A DNA stretch of 38,719 bases from Coriobacteriia bacterium (GCA_016933785.1 JAFGAG010000005.1:1-38719); one strand, 5' to 3'. Numbered from the stretch's first letter, positions 7,877-17,202 are shown. Translations and numbers: made by a program. The notes: a model not told the origin generated them from the letters alone.

Positions 7877-8915
7877 CCGCGCGCATGCGGACTTCGCGTC
7901 GCTGGACGCCGACGGTATCGCTCGGGCGCTCGGCGAGCTCGGCCAGCCCGGATATCGCGCGAAGCAGGTCCTGTCCTGGCTGTACGGGCGGGTGGTCGCC
8001 GACTTCGATGCGATGACCGACCTGCCAGCCCGGCTGCGCACCGACCTTGCGGAGGCCTGGTCACTCCAGCTTCCGGAGGCCGTCGACGTGCAGCGGTCTG
8101 CGGACGGCACCCGCAAGTACCTCTGGCGACTCGCCGACGGAGCGATGGTCGAAAGCGTGGGTATCCCGACGGATGACCGCCTGACGGTGTGCTTCAGTAC
8201 CCAGGCCGGCTGCGCCATGGGATGCACGTTCTGCGCCACCGGGCGGGGCGGATTCGTACGCGATCTGCTGCCCGGCGAACTCGTGTGGCAGGTGGCGCTC
8301 GTGGGTCGCGACTTCGGAGCACGGGTCTCTAACGCGGTCGCGATGGGGCAAGGGGAGCCGCTCAACAACTTCGAGGCGGTGTTGGGTGGCCTGCGCCTGA
8401 TGAACCACCCCGAGGGGTTGGGCATCGGTGCCCGGCATCTCACGATATCCACGTGCGGCGTCATCCCGGGCATACAGCGTCTGTCTCGCGAGGAAGAACA
8501 GTTCACGTTGGCGGTATCGCTCCACTCGGCGGTGCAGGAGACACGCGACCGGATCATGCCCGGGGTGCGGCGCTGGCCGCTCGCCCGGTTGCGTGAGGTG
8601 TTGATCGACTACACGGATTTCACGGGGCGCCGTCCGACGCTCGAGTACGCCGTCATCCAGGGCACCAACGACACTCCCGCAGAGGTCGACGCCCTCGTGA
8701 AGTTCGCGCGCGGCTGGATGTCGCACGTGAACCTGATACCGATCAACCCTGTGGCGGGTAGCACCGCGACCCGCCCGGGCCACGCGCAGGTACTTGCGGT
8801 GGCATCAGCGCTCAAGGACGCCGGGGTGGAGACCTCGGTGCGGACGGAGCGAGGCACAGATATCGACGCGGCCTGCGGTCAGCTCACGCAGAAGCACCGG
8901 CCTCCGGGCGTGTGA
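7866..8915 (+). CDS. rlmN: Dual-specificity RNA methyltransferase RlmN (radical SAM)
   Basis: Methylates C2 of adenine 2503 in 23S rRNA and of A37 in some tRNAs. From GTG 7866 it has 349 residues. This start is favoured over GTG 7869 by AGAAGG at 7851-7856, nine bases away. The radical-SAM CX3CX2C cluster is GCAMGCTFC (Cys116, Cys120, Cys123). The C-terminal methyl-carrying cysteine is Cys337 in DIDAACGQL. The S-adenosylmethionine-binding GQGEPLNN motif is also present. The start lies inside the end of the rubrerythrin gene. The 3' end overlaps the convergent addA-like gene by 32 bases. Both the family and its completeness are clear. Confidence 0.96.
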   Translation: MVNDRAHADFASLDADGIARALGELGQPGYRAKQVLSWLYGRVVADFDAMTDLPARLRTDLAEAWSLQLPEAVDVQRSADGTRKYLWRLADGAMVESVGIPTDDRLTVCFSTQAGCAMGCTFCATGRGGFVRDLLPGELVWQVALVGRDFGARVSNAVAMGQGEPLNNFEAVLGGLRLMNHPEGLGIGARHLTISTCGVIPGIQRLSREEEQFTLAVSLHSAVQETRDRIMPGVRRWPLARLREVLIDYTDFTGRRPTLEYAVIQGTNDTPAEVDALVKFARGWMSHVNLIPINPVAGSTATRPGHAQVLAVASALKDAGVETSVRTERGTDIDAACGQLTQKHRPPGV

Positions 8916-11900
8916 CCGGACATAGACCACCGAACCCAGGGCAGGAGTCGCATAGTCCCTGCGCATACGAGCCGAGTGGCTTGAACTCGCCTCGGCGTAT
9001 CGCGTGCACAGGTCTTGAGACCCGCTCGATGAGTGCCGGACGGTCGGACGCACTATAGGTGAATGTGATCTCCCGCATGCGCTCGACCTCGGCGAAGACC
9101 ACCTCCGCGCTCTCGGCCCCCGCGTGAAGCGCCGCCAGCGCGTAGCACTCAGCCTGCAACTGATAACGCCCTCGTGCCTCCCGGAGCTCGAGCGGGCCGG
9201 CTCCGGTCTTGTAGTCGACGATGAGCGCACTTGATCCGCTCCAGGCGATCAGATCCATAGCTCCCGAGAGGACCGTGCTGGCGATGGGTACGAGGAACGG
9301 GGCCTCGTGCTCGACCCGCTCCGCCGCGCGGATCCGCCCGGCGAGTCTTGAGTCGAGGAAGGTCTTCGCCGCCTTCTCGAGCGCCGGGCGCCGCGTTGGA
9401 TCGACGCCTGTCGCCCGGAGAGACCTGTCGATGACCTCATCCAGCACATCCGCATCTGATGCGAGCTGGAGTACCAGGTGCAGTGCGCTCCCGTAGTCGA
9501 GCGCAGTGGTGGCCCCGACACTCGGTGGAAGCGGGAGGCGCGCCACGCGCACGAGGTGGTAATGGTAGGGGCACCGCTCGTACGTAGCGAGCGCTGTGTA
9601 CGAAACGGGAGGCACCGACGTGACACTCGGCGTGGTCGGTGCCTCGCTCGTTGGCGCTTCCACGACCTTCGCGACCGCCGGCGCAACCATGCCTGCTGCG
9701 ACATCCGATCCGGCTACCACGTCCGCGGCCGCATCCTCGATGGTGCCCTCTACGACGGATACACCGATCGTGCCCACGCCTACATGCACCTCGCGGCTCG
9801 CGAGGCTTCCGGGCTCGCTCATACCGAACGCGCTCCTCAGGATACCGGGGATCGTGTCACCGGCCTCCCGATCCGATCGCGTCCTGCACACGATCGTCAG
9901 ACCCTCTCGCGCCCGCGTGCATGCGACGTAGAACAAGCGGCGTCGCTCGGCGTCACGGACCGCGGTCCTCGCATCGGCAACAGCTCTCCACGCGAGCGTC
10001 TTGTCGTTGCCGTCCGCACGCGGTAAGACCATCCCAAGCAACATCCGCCCATCGGTGCGCGCAAGCGCGATGCCTGGAGTGCTCGAGTCGGACGAGAGCG
10101 AGCCGACGACCACCACGGGGAACTCGAGCCCCTTGGCCGCGTGGATGCTCATGATGCGCACCGCACCGGAGACGGCATCGAGCGTCGCCTCCTGCTCCCC
10201 TCTCGAGTGCGTCTCGCGAGATTCGAGGCTGTGCAGGAACCCGCCGAGGCCACCCGACCCGCTCGCCTCGAACTCGTCTGCCATCCGCACGAGCTTCATC
10301 ACGTTCGCCCAGGAGCGGATGCCTGGCCGCCCTTCGGTGAACAATGTGAGGTCGTAGTCGACATCAAGGAGCGCCTGCAGCATGGTCTCGCCCAATGGCC
10401 GGACCCCCTGCATCGAGCGCGCGGCGTCCACCGCGGCGATCGTGCGTCCTGCCGCCTCCCGTTCGCCTCCGTCCGGAAGCCCGTGTAGCGCACGTTGGAG
10501 CGCCTCCCACAGCGAGAGGCGTCGTGATGGCCCGCGCTCACTGGTTCGCTCCGAACGCTCGGCGTCGACCTCGCTGCGGATCGAGAACAGCGCATCAGGG
10601 CCGAGCCCAGTGATCCTGCCCGCCAGCACGGTGAGAAGTGCGTGGTCATCTCGGACGTTGTCGATGACACGCAGGAGTGCGCGCACCTCGTGAACCTCAA
10701 CGCAGTCGAAGAAGGCTCCACCCGCAGCAAGCACGGCGGGGATGCCTCGACCCGCGAGTTCGCGTTCGACCGCCGCACCCTGCCCCCTGCTGAGCGCTCC
10801 CAATAGGACGGCTATGTCCCCGGGTTCGATGCCAAGTGCCACGTGCTCGGCCACGCACTCGGCGAGTGCAGCCGCCTCCGCGGCGTGCGGCTCGGTCTCG
10901 CCCGTCGCTGTGTCGACAAACCGGACCGCGAACCTCCCGAGCTGGGTCGGCCACTCAGGGCGGTCCTGGGGCGCAGTAGGACTCCTGAGCGTCATGTACG
11001 CTTCGCCGAGAAGGAGAGGGTGAGCGAACAGCCCATTGATGGCATCGAGCAGCGGCGGCGCAATCCGGTAGTTGATGTCGAGCTCGACGTGCACATCGGT
11101 CGAGCGTCCGTGCGCACGGAAGACACCGACGTCCGCGTGACGGAACGAGTAGATCGATTGATTCTCATCGCCGACGGTGCACAGATCCCCGTCCGCGAGA
11201 CTGCTGATGATTCCAAGCTGCAGTGCATTCGTGTCCTGGAACTCGTCGACCATCACCATCGCGAAGTGTCTGCGGTACCGCTCGGCGATATCGGGCCGCT
11301 GCCGGAGCATGTGCGCGGTCAGCGTCTGAAGGTCCTCGAAGTCCAGGACTCCACGCGCACGCTTCTCCGTAGCGTAGGCGCGCGCGAACCGCTCCAGCGC
11401 CCGCTTGAAGACGTCCTCGTATCGCGCCACCGCACGCTGCGCCGCGTGCATCCGAGCGGCATCAATGAGCATCCGGGCTTCATCGACGAGCTCCTCGTGC
11501 CCTTCGACGCTACGCAGTTGACGGAACAAGATCGCGGTGGCCGATGTGAGCACATCATCAGCGGACAACTCGTCGCGCGAGACGCGCTCCAGCAGATCTG
11601 AGAGGGTGCGCGCCGCCTGCGCGTTGGCGTCGGTCGTCTTGTTCGCGCGCAGTCCCGCGAACCCTTCGGCCAGCTCACTCGCGCGGCCGGCCAGCTCACT
11701 GAGCCCACGATCGACCTCTTCCGGTCCGATCACCTGAAGATCGTGCACCTCCAGACCGGCCGCGAGAAGATCCGCACGGGCAGAACGCAGGGCGTCTGCC
11801 ACGGTCGTGAACGACAGTGCTCCCACCATCTCGGCAGCACCAGGATCGCTCTCGATCAGATCACCAAGCACCTTGTCGAGCACGTCGGTCTCGACGACCG

Positions 11901-12276
11901 ACGACTCGATCCCGTCGAGCACCGTGAAGTGCGGATCGATGCCGATGTCGAGAGCGTGACGCCTGATGATGCGTGAACACATGCCATGGATCGTGGAGAT
12001 CCAGGACTCAGAGACCCGCCGGGCTGCGTCAGGCCGACCCGCGTCGATCAGGCCTCTTCGCATCCGCTCGTTAAGCTCCCCCGCGGCTTTCTCGGTGTAC
12101 GTCACGGTCAAGAGTGCGTCGGGCTCGGTCTGCTCGTATGGAGGTGTCCCGAGGACGGCCGCGACGAATCGTGCGGTGAGAACGCGGGTCTTACCCGAAC
12201 CGGCACCCGCCGCGATGAAGAGGTCCCGTGGGCCCGCGTCGACCGCCTGCTGCTGACGTTCGTCGAGCTCAGGCAT
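8884..12276 (-). CDS. addA: AddA-like UvrD-family helicase-nuclease subunit
   Basis: ATP-dependent superfamily 1A helicase fused to a PD-(D/E)XK nuclease, for processing double-strand breaks before RecA loading. The protein has 1130 residues. The N-terminal Q-motif region (LDERQQQAVD) is followed by Walker A GAGSGKT, motif Ia VTYTEKAAGELNERM, Walker B DEFQDTN, motif IV-like DENQSIYSFRHAD, and later SIHAAKGLEFPVV and FYVACTRARE. A low-complexity Ala/Val/Pro linker precedes the nuclease domain, which has ALIVDYKTG and LQAECYALAALH. Four cysteines bracket that domain (ERCPY, then CDSCPGFGGLC), an Fe-S-type pattern. The start at 12276 sits behind AGGGGGGAG and overlaps the stop of the addB-like gene by eight bases. 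The AddA name fits the partner gene; an AdnA-like assignment is an alternative. Confidence 0.88.
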   Translation of the reverse strand: MPELDERQQQAVDAGPRDLFIAAGAGSGKTRVLTARFVAAVLGTPPYEQTEPDALLTVTYTEKAAGELNERMRRGLIDAGRPDAARRVSESWISTIHGMCSRIIRRHALDIGIDPHFTVLDGIESSVVETDVLDKVLGDLIESDPGAAEMVGALSFTTVADALRSARADLLAAGLEVHDLQVIGPEEVDRGLSELAGRASELAEGFAGLRANKTTDANAQAARTLSDLLERVSRDELSADDVLTSATAILFRQLRSVEGHEELVDEARMLIDAARMHAAQRAVARYEDVFKRALERFARAYATEKRARGVLDFEDLQTLTAHMLRQRPDIAERYRRHFAMVMVDEFQDTNALQLGIISSLADGDLCTVGDENQSIYSFRHADVGVFRAHGRSTDVHVELDINYRIAPPLLDAINGLFAHPLLLGEAYMTLRSPTAPQDRPEWPTQLGRFAVRFVDTATGETEPHAAEAAALAECVAEHVALGIEPGDIAVLLGALSRGQGAAVERELAGRGIPAVLAAGGAFFDCVEVHEVRALLRVIDNVRDDHALLTVLAGRITGLGPDALFSIRSEVDAERSERTSERGPSRRLSLWEALQRALHGLPDGGEREAAGRTIAAVDAARSMQGVRPLGETMLQALLDVDYDLTLFTEGRPGIRSWANVMKLVRMADEFEASGSGGLGGFLHSLESRETHSRGEQEATLDAVSGAVRIMSIHAAKGLEFPVVVVGSLSSDSSTPGIALARTDGRMLLGMVLPRADGNDKTLAWRAVADARTAVRDAERRRLFYVACTRAREGLTIVCRTRSDREAGDTIPGILRSAFGMSEPGSLASREVHVGVGTIGVSVVEGTIEDAAADVVAGSDVAAGMVAPAVAKVVEAPTSEAPTTPSVTSVPPVSYTALATYERCPYHYHLVRVARLPLPPSVGATTALDYGSALHLVLQLASDADVLDEVIDRSLRATGVDPTRRPALEKAAKTFLDSRLAGRIRAAERVEHEAPFLVPIASTVLSGAMDLIAWSGSSALIVDYKTGAGPLELREARGRYQLQAECYALAALHAGAESAEVVFAEVERMREITFTYSASDRPALIERVSRPVHAIRRGEFKPLGSYAQGLCDSCPGFGGLCPVTRPEAGASA

Positions 12277-15190
12277 GGCGACTCCCCCCTACCGGACAGA
12301 AGGGCCGCGCGATGCAGTAGGGCGAGCAGCGCCCGTCGGCGGGGTCCGCATCGATCGCACCGGCGCGCATACCCCGCACCGCCTCATACGCGCGATCGCG
12401 GGCAACCTGGATGACCTCGCCGATACCATCGGCCCCCACCATGTCGGTCGACACGAAGGGCTTCCCTCGCAGGCTCTCGTTCACGAATCCGCGAAGGTCA
12501 CCGTGCTTGATGGACCTGTAGACCGCGCCTGCGACCTCGAGCCCGAGCCGCTTCGATGCGACGTACGCGTAGAGCGGAAGCTGCACGAGCCCCCGCTCCG
12601 CGAACCTTGTCACGCCGCGCTCGGCGCCCACCGCCCCCAGCTTGTAGTCCATGACGAACAGATGCGACCCGGTGCAGTCGATGCGGTCGATACGTCCACG
12701 GAGCGCGTAGCCGTCCATCGGTTCGGCGTCATCACCGGCCGTCATCCCGAAGGACCACTCCCGGTAACGGGGTTCGAACCCGGGTAGCAGCGTGGCATCC
12801 ACGGTCAGGATGCGGGCCGTCGATCCAACGGCGCTGCGAAGATCGGCGACCTCACGAGCGCCCTCGACATGTACCCCGGCGACCACCTCCGCGACGAGGC
12901 TTCTCAGCACAGCGAGAGCATTCTCGAGCGTGTCGGGCGTGACCCTGGGCTCACCCGTCGTCTCGATGAAGCGGTCATACGTGCGGGCGAGCACTTCGTG
13001 CGCCGCCTGCCCCGCGGTCGACGCGTCGACGCGGGCATCAAGGTCAGCTGGTCTTATGACACGCTCGATGTACCACCGGTACGGGCACTGCAGATACGTT
13101 TCGATGTCACTGACCGAGAAGATGTCGCGGTGCTGAAGTGCCCTGCGTGTGTCATCGGAGAGCGTATCGCGCCACGCGCTGTCGCGGTGAACGCGAGGTC
13201 GTCCTGCCGTGGGCCTCGCGGCGGCCTTGGTGATCTCGGAGCCCTCCTCGCCCATCAACGCCGCCGAACGTGCCTTGCGCCGCGATGTGGAGGGAGCCCC
13301 CTCCCCGCTGCACCCGGCATCAAGGCCGAGCACAGAGCCGCCCACACCCGGCCTGGGATCGAGTCCGCCCTCCCCGGCTCCGTAGAGGTCGAGGACCTCT
13401 TCCAGGAATATGGAGGGTTGCACGGGCTGCCCTCTGTCATCGTGAGATCGACGGCTGAGCACGAGCCGCTCGCGTGCGCGCGTTATCACCTGGTAGAAGA
13501 GGAGCCGCTCCGCAGAAACATCGTCGCGTGGCGCCGTATCGATGCCGGCCCGCGCCAGCGCCACCTCGGCACCCAGCGCACCGTATCCCTCATCGCGGCG
13601 GACGCGTGGAAACTCGTCCGCGGTGAGACCACCCACGATGACGCACTGGAAGCGCCTGCCTCGCACACGCTCTGCGCTCAGCACGTGCACGCACCCACCC
13701 TCTGCGGTGCCACCCATTGATACCGGAGTACCCCGTAGCGCGGTGCCAAGCATACGGGTGGGAGCATCCGCATAGGGTAGTCCGCGGAGGCCTGCGACCG
13801 CATCCACCAGCGCGCGCGCCGCCGCCGCGTCGAGCAGGCCTTCCGGCGCAAGCACGGCCCCCTGGCTGTGCGCTCTTCCGATCATCGTCTTCGCTAGCCT
13901 GTGCCAGCGTTCCTCTGAGCCATCCTCGGCAAGGCGGGAGCATGCAAGGCGCGCCTGTCGCATGAAAGCGGCGGTCTCTCCACTGAGCCACGAGTCGAGC
14001 CGCCGGGTAGCCTCCGTGCCGCCGAGACCTAGGCGCCGTATCCGCGCGTCGAGGTCGTCAAGGACCTGCAGGGAGGCTGGGCTGTACGGCGACCGCATGA
14101 GATCCATCCAGGTCACCCTATCAGCCACCCCGTTGCACACCGACAGTACGCCAAGCATGGCGCGTCCGAACCCGGTCCGCTCGAATGGGACTTGCACATC
14201 CCAGCAGACGGGGACGCCTGCCTCGTCGAGGGCGAAGCGAAGAGCCCTCACGTGTGCCATGGGATCACGCAACACGACCGCGATGCCGTCAGGCTCGATG
14301 CCCGAGGCTCGTGCGGCTTCGATCTCTGCGACAATCCTTGCGGCCTCCGAGACGCGGCCCCACGCCTCCGAGATCCTCACCGCCCCCGAGCTGACCAGTG
14401 GCACAGGGCGTTGTGTGCTGAAGTCTCGCTCGATGGCAATGAGTTCTGGTGACGCGGAGTACGGCTCAGCCGGCGCGACTTCTTTCATCTCGCCGACAGC
14501 GCACAGCCGAGAAACAAGTGCTGCGGCTGCCTCCGTGGCCGGCAGCGACGCGGTGTATGTGAGCGAGACGATCACCTCGGCACGCGTGGATGCAGCGGTG
14601 ACATAGCGCTCCTGAGGCCTGGTGAGACCGGTGAACCGATTGACCGCGATCAGGTCAGGAAGGTCGAGTGAGTCGATGCTGTCGGCGACCGCCCGGTACG
14701 CCTCACCGCGCTCAACGAGCCCCGCCGCGCGCAGCGCATCGAAATACGCAGCGATGAAGCGGACAAGACACGACCCGGGGTCGGTGCCCTGCACAGCCGC
14801 GCGCCCCGGTGAGAAGTCCGACTCGGCCGCTCGTTGGACGAGCCTCCCCATCATCCGCCGAAAACCTGGAGTCCTGACTGATGCGCCAAGATCAAGCGCA
14901 TCCGAGTAATTGACAGATTCTTCCAGTACGACTGCTCGCTGAGCCATGCTCACAAGCTGCCGCCCGTCGCCTATCGTCCTCCAGCAAGCATCGAGATGTG
15001 CGCCCAGTGTGGTGACCTCGAGCCCCGTCGGGCACTCCATCGCAAGTTCCGACATGGCTCGGGCGACATCAGGCGGTGAGGGCAGCAGCAGAAGCGCGTG
15101 ACCGCCTGAGGCGACATGTTGGCGCAACCGCTGATGGATGACACCGGTCTTTCCAGCGTTCGCGGTCCCTATCAGCACATGCAGCGGCAT
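12269..15190 (-). CDS. addB: AddB-like helicase-nuclease subunit
   Basis: Partner subunit of a two-subunit break-processing helicase-nuclease, 973 residues. The N-terminus has a Walker A-like GTANAGKTG, and the protein keeps a degenerate UvrD-like core (LSAERVRGRRFQCVIVGGL, YQVITRARERLVLSRR). The C-terminal PD-(D/E)XK nuclease has LFVMDYKLG and LVQLPLYAYVA. Iron-sulfur cysteines are in YLQCPYRWY and the terminal CSPYCIARPFC, the layout known from AddB. The start at 15190 is preceded by AGGAG, which lies in the arm of a 9-bp hairpin. The gene is upstream of and overlaps the addA-like gene, the usual addB-addA order. It follows the parAB-ytxH cluster at 46 bases and may be co-transcribed with it. 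Confidence 0.88.
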   Translation of the reverse strand: MPLHVLIGTANAGKTGVIHQRLRQHVASGGHALLLLPSPPDVARAMSELAMECPTGLEVTTLGAHLDACWRTIGDGRQLVSMAQRAVVLEESVNYSDALDLGASVRTPGFRRMMGRLVQRAAESDFSPGRAAVQGTDPGSCLVRFIAAYFDALRAAGLVERGEAYRAVADSIDSLDLPDLIAVNRFTGLTRPQERYVTAASTRAEVIVSLTYTASLPATEAAAALVSRLCAVGEMKEVAPAEPYSASPELIAIERDFSTQRPVPLVSSGAVRISEAWGRVSEAARIVAEIEAARASGIEPDGIAVVLRDPMAHVRALRFALDEAGVPVCWDVQVPFERTGFGRAMLGVLSVCNGVADRVTWMDLMRSPYSPASLQVLDDLDARIRRLGLGGTEATRRLDSWLSGETAAFMRQARLACSRLAEDGSEERWHRLAKTMIGRAHSQGAVLAPEGLLDAAAARALVDAVAGLRGLPYADAPTRMLGTALRGTPVSMGGTAEGGCVHVLSAERVRGRRFQCVIVGGLTADEFPRVRRDEGYGALGAEVALARAGIDTAPRDDVSAERLLFYQVITRARERLVLSRRSHDDRGQPVQPSIFLEEVLDLYGAGEGGLDPRPGVGGSVLGLDAGCSGEGAPSTSRRKARSAALMGEEGSEITKAAARPTAGRPRVHRDSAWRDTLSDDTRRALQHRDIFSVSDIETYLQCPYRWYIERVIRPADLDARVDASTAGQAAHEVLARTYDRFIETTGEPRVTPDTLENALAVLRSLVAEVVAGVHVEGAREVADLRSAVGSTARILTVDATLLPGFEPRYREWSFGMTAGDDAEPMDGYALRGRIDRIDCTGSHLFVMDYKLGAVGAERGVTRFAERGLVQLPLYAYVASKRLGLEVAGAVYRSIKHGDLRGFVNESLRGKPFVSTDMVGADGIGEVIQVARDRAYEAVRGMRAGAIDADPADGRCSPYCIARPFCPVGGSRHA

Positions 15191-15195
15191 ACGCG

Positions 15196-15216
15196 CTCCT
15201 CTCTCGCAGAGAGGAG
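15196..15216 (-). promoter_or_regulatory. Hairpin covering the addB ribosome binding site
   Basis: A perfect 9-bp stem (arms 15196-15204 and 15208-15216) with a three-base loop lies between ytxH and addB. Read leftward, its 3' arm ends in AGGAG, the SD sequence of addB, five bases before the ATG. It may limit addB translation. It could instead act as a weak terminator or processing site between the two units. Confidence 0.6.
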
Positions 15217-15236
15217 ACTACACCGCGCATCTGACA

Positions 15237-15539
15237 TCAGGACGAGATCACCGTGCGAGAGTAGCGTTGGACCCCATCCCTGAGTTCCTGGACCTTGCGC
15301 CATGCGACTTCTTCATCGCGACCAAGATAGTGATCCATGCGGGAGCCGACACTCTCGACGGCCGTCTCAGCGCGCTCGGCGACGGTCTTAGCCGCCTCCT
15401 GAAGCCTGCCGGCCTCGAACGCCAGTCTCCGGCGAGTCTCACTGCCGCTTCTCGGAGCGAACATAAGTCCGGCGAGGACGCCGGCGGCGGCGCCAACGAA
15501 GATGCCGATGATGAAGTATGTAAGCTTCCCCGTTCTCAT
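15237..15539 (-). CDS. YtxH-like small membrane protein
   Basis: A 100-residue protein with an N-terminal hydrophobic helix (about 7-28) containing the GxxxGxxAGxLFAP-like segment FVGAAAGVLAGLMFAPRSG, typical of the YtxH family. A charged, probably coiled-coil cytosolic tail follows. YtxH-type proteins are small, mostly uncharacterised membrane proteins, and several respond to stress. The ATG at 15539 directly abuts the parB stop codon with no gap, and GGGGGTG lies seven bases upstream. It is therefore the third gene of a parA-parB-ytxH unit. No specific role in segregation can be read from the sequence. Confidence 0.8.
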   Translation of the reverse strand: MRTGKLTYFIIGIFVGAAAGVLAGLMFAPRSGSETRRRLAFEAGRLQEAAKTVAERAETAVESVGSRMDHYLGRDEEVAWRKVQELRDGVQRYSRTVISS

Positions 15540-16409
15540 CTACACACCCCCGGATCCGGGAACGGCCTCGCCCTCAGTCAAGAGGCGAACGATTCTCTCG
15601 AGATCGACCTCATCGTGGAAGTCTATCTCTATCTTGCCCTTCTTCGACGTCTGCTTGACTCGGACGTTCGTGGACAGCAGCCGGCGAAGCTTCCTTGCTA
15701 CCACCTTATAGGACTTCGGCGTGATCGGACGGGGTGTGGAGATACTCGAACCCGCTGCGAGGAGCTTCGCGAGACTCTCAGCCTCGCGGACGGACAGACC
15801 CTCTTCGACGCACTTACGTGCAAGCGTGTGTCGTCGATCGTCGTCGGCGACCGACAGTATCGCTCGGGCATGGCCGGCGGTGAGCTTGTCCTCGTACAGC
15901 AGCTCCTGGATGTCATCTGGCAGATCGAGTAGGCGCAAGGTATTCGTGACGGCCGACCTGGACTTTGAGACACGATCAGCGAGTTCGGCCTGTGTCATGC
16001 CATACTCAGCGATCAGCCGTCGGTATCCGCGGGCTTCTTCGATCGAGTTCAGGTCAGACCGCTGAAGATTCTCTATCAGTGCCAGTGCCAGTGCCTCTGT
16101 ATCGGTTATCGCCATGACGCGGACGGGGACCCTTTCGAGACCCGCCGCCCTGGACGCTCGCCAGCGACGCTCGCCAGCGATGATCTGATAGCCAGCGCCG
16201 TGGGCGCGGACCAGTATGGGCTGCAGGACCCCGACCTTCTTGATTGAATCCGAGAGTTCGGCGATCTGGTCTTCGTTGATGTCCGTCCTGGGCTGGTCTG
16301 GGTTCGGTGCAATCTCGTCAATGCCAAGATCGCGCACCTCCCCGCCAACCTCCTGCCCGGCGCCAGGTATAAGTGCGGAGAGCCCCTTGCCGAGACCACG
16401 CTTAGACAC
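15540..16409 (-). CDS. parB: Chromosome-partitioning protein ParB
   Basis: parS-binding CTPase clamp that loads on the origin region and works with ParA and condensin. The start is GTG 16409, giving VSKRGLGKGLSALIPG with AAGGAAG about nine bases upstream; the protein has 289 residues. The N-terminal segment is the usual ParA-interacting motif. The CTP-binding boxes are visible as AGERRWRA and ENLQRSDLN. A helix-turn-helix follows (MTQAELADRVSKSRSAVTNTLRLL), and a C-terminal dimerisation domain. The start overlaps the parA stop by eight bases. Two matching parS sites lie about 1.6 kb away, at rsmG. Confidence 0.96.
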   Translation of the reverse strand: MSKRGLGKGLSALIPGAGQEVGGEVRDLGIDEIAPNPDQPRTDINEDQIAELSDSIKKVGVLQPILVRAHGAGYQIIAGERRWRASRAAGLERVPVRVMAITDTEALALALIENLQRSDLNSIEEARGYRRLIAEYGMTQAELADRVSKSRSAVTNTLRLLDLPDDIQELLYEDKLTAGHARAILSVADDDRRHTLARKCVEEGLSVREAESLAKLLAAGSSISTPRPITPKSYKVVARKLRRLLSTNVRVKQTSKKGKIEIDFHDEVDLERIVRLLTEGEAVPGSGGV

Positions 16410-17202
16410 GGGCAACCACTTCCTTCGCCAATCGTCTGTACGCATCAGTCCCACGACCTGTCGGATCGTAGAGCATGCCCGGCTGGCCGAAGCTCGGGGC
16501 CTCCGACAACCGCACGCTCCGAGGAATCAGGGTCTCAAAGACACGCTCACCGAAGAAGTCGCGAACCTCGTCCACGACCTGTTGGGAAAGTCGAGTGCGG
16601 CGGTCGTACATGGTCATCACTACACCGAAGACTTCAAGTGCAGGATTCAGCTGTGTCTTGACCAGACGCACCGTCTCGAGGAGTTTCGTCAAACCTTCCA
16701 GCGCGTAGTACTCACACTGAACAGGAATCAACACCCCGTCCGCTGCCGTGAGTGCATTGATGGTGAGCAGGCCGAGCGATGGGGGGCAGTCTATGATCAC
16801 AAAGTCGAAGTCGCCCCGCACGGGCTGGAGGACGGACTTGAGTTTGTTCTCACGGCTGAAGGATGAGACGAGCTCAATTTCCGCACCTGCCAGCTGAATC
16901 GTCGAGGGGACCACGAAGACTCCCTCGACTTCTACCGGTTCGATCAGCTGCTCGATCGGCACTTCGCCGAGCAGGGCGTCGTAGATGCATTGCTCGCGCT
17001 GATTCTTGTCTAGCCCATAGCCTGAGGTCGCGTTTCCTTGAGGATCGAGGTCGACCAGGAGGACGTGCGCCCCTGACTCACCGAGACTGGCTGCCAGATT
17101 GACCGCGGTCGTGCTCTTGCCGACGCCGCCCTTCTGGTTCACCACCGCAAGGACGGATCCCGGTCGCCCGAGCCCATCTCCCTTGCCGTTCGTAGAGTCC
17201 AC
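16402..17202 (-). CDS. parA: Chromosome-partitioning ATPase ParA (Soj)
   Basis: Walker-type ATPase that positions the origin through nonspecific DNA binding and ParB-stimulated hydrolysis. It has the deviant Walker A KGGVGKST, the Walker A' segment LVDLDPQGNATSG, and Walker B DFVIIDCPPSLG. The preferred start is GTG 17202 with GGAGGA nine bases upstream (266 residues). GTG 17220 with AGAAGG nine to ten bases upstream is an alternative that would add six residues. The gene lies 71 bases after rsmG and overlaps parB by eight bases, which is the standard rsmG-parA-parB arrangement near the origin. Confidence 0.96.
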   Translation of the reverse strand: MDSTNGKGDGLGRPGSVLAVVNQKGGVGKSTTAVNLAASLGESGAHVLLVDLDPQGNATSGYGLDKNQREQCIYDALLGEVPIEQLIEPVEVEGVFVVPSTIQLAGAEIELVSSFSRENKLKSVLQPVRGDFDFVIIDCPPSLGLLTINALTAADGVLIPVQCEYYALEGLTKLLETVRLVKTQLNPALEVFGVVMTMYDRRTRLSQQVVDEVRDFFGERVFETLIPRSVRLSEAPSFGQPGMLYDPTGRGTDAYRRLAKEVVARV

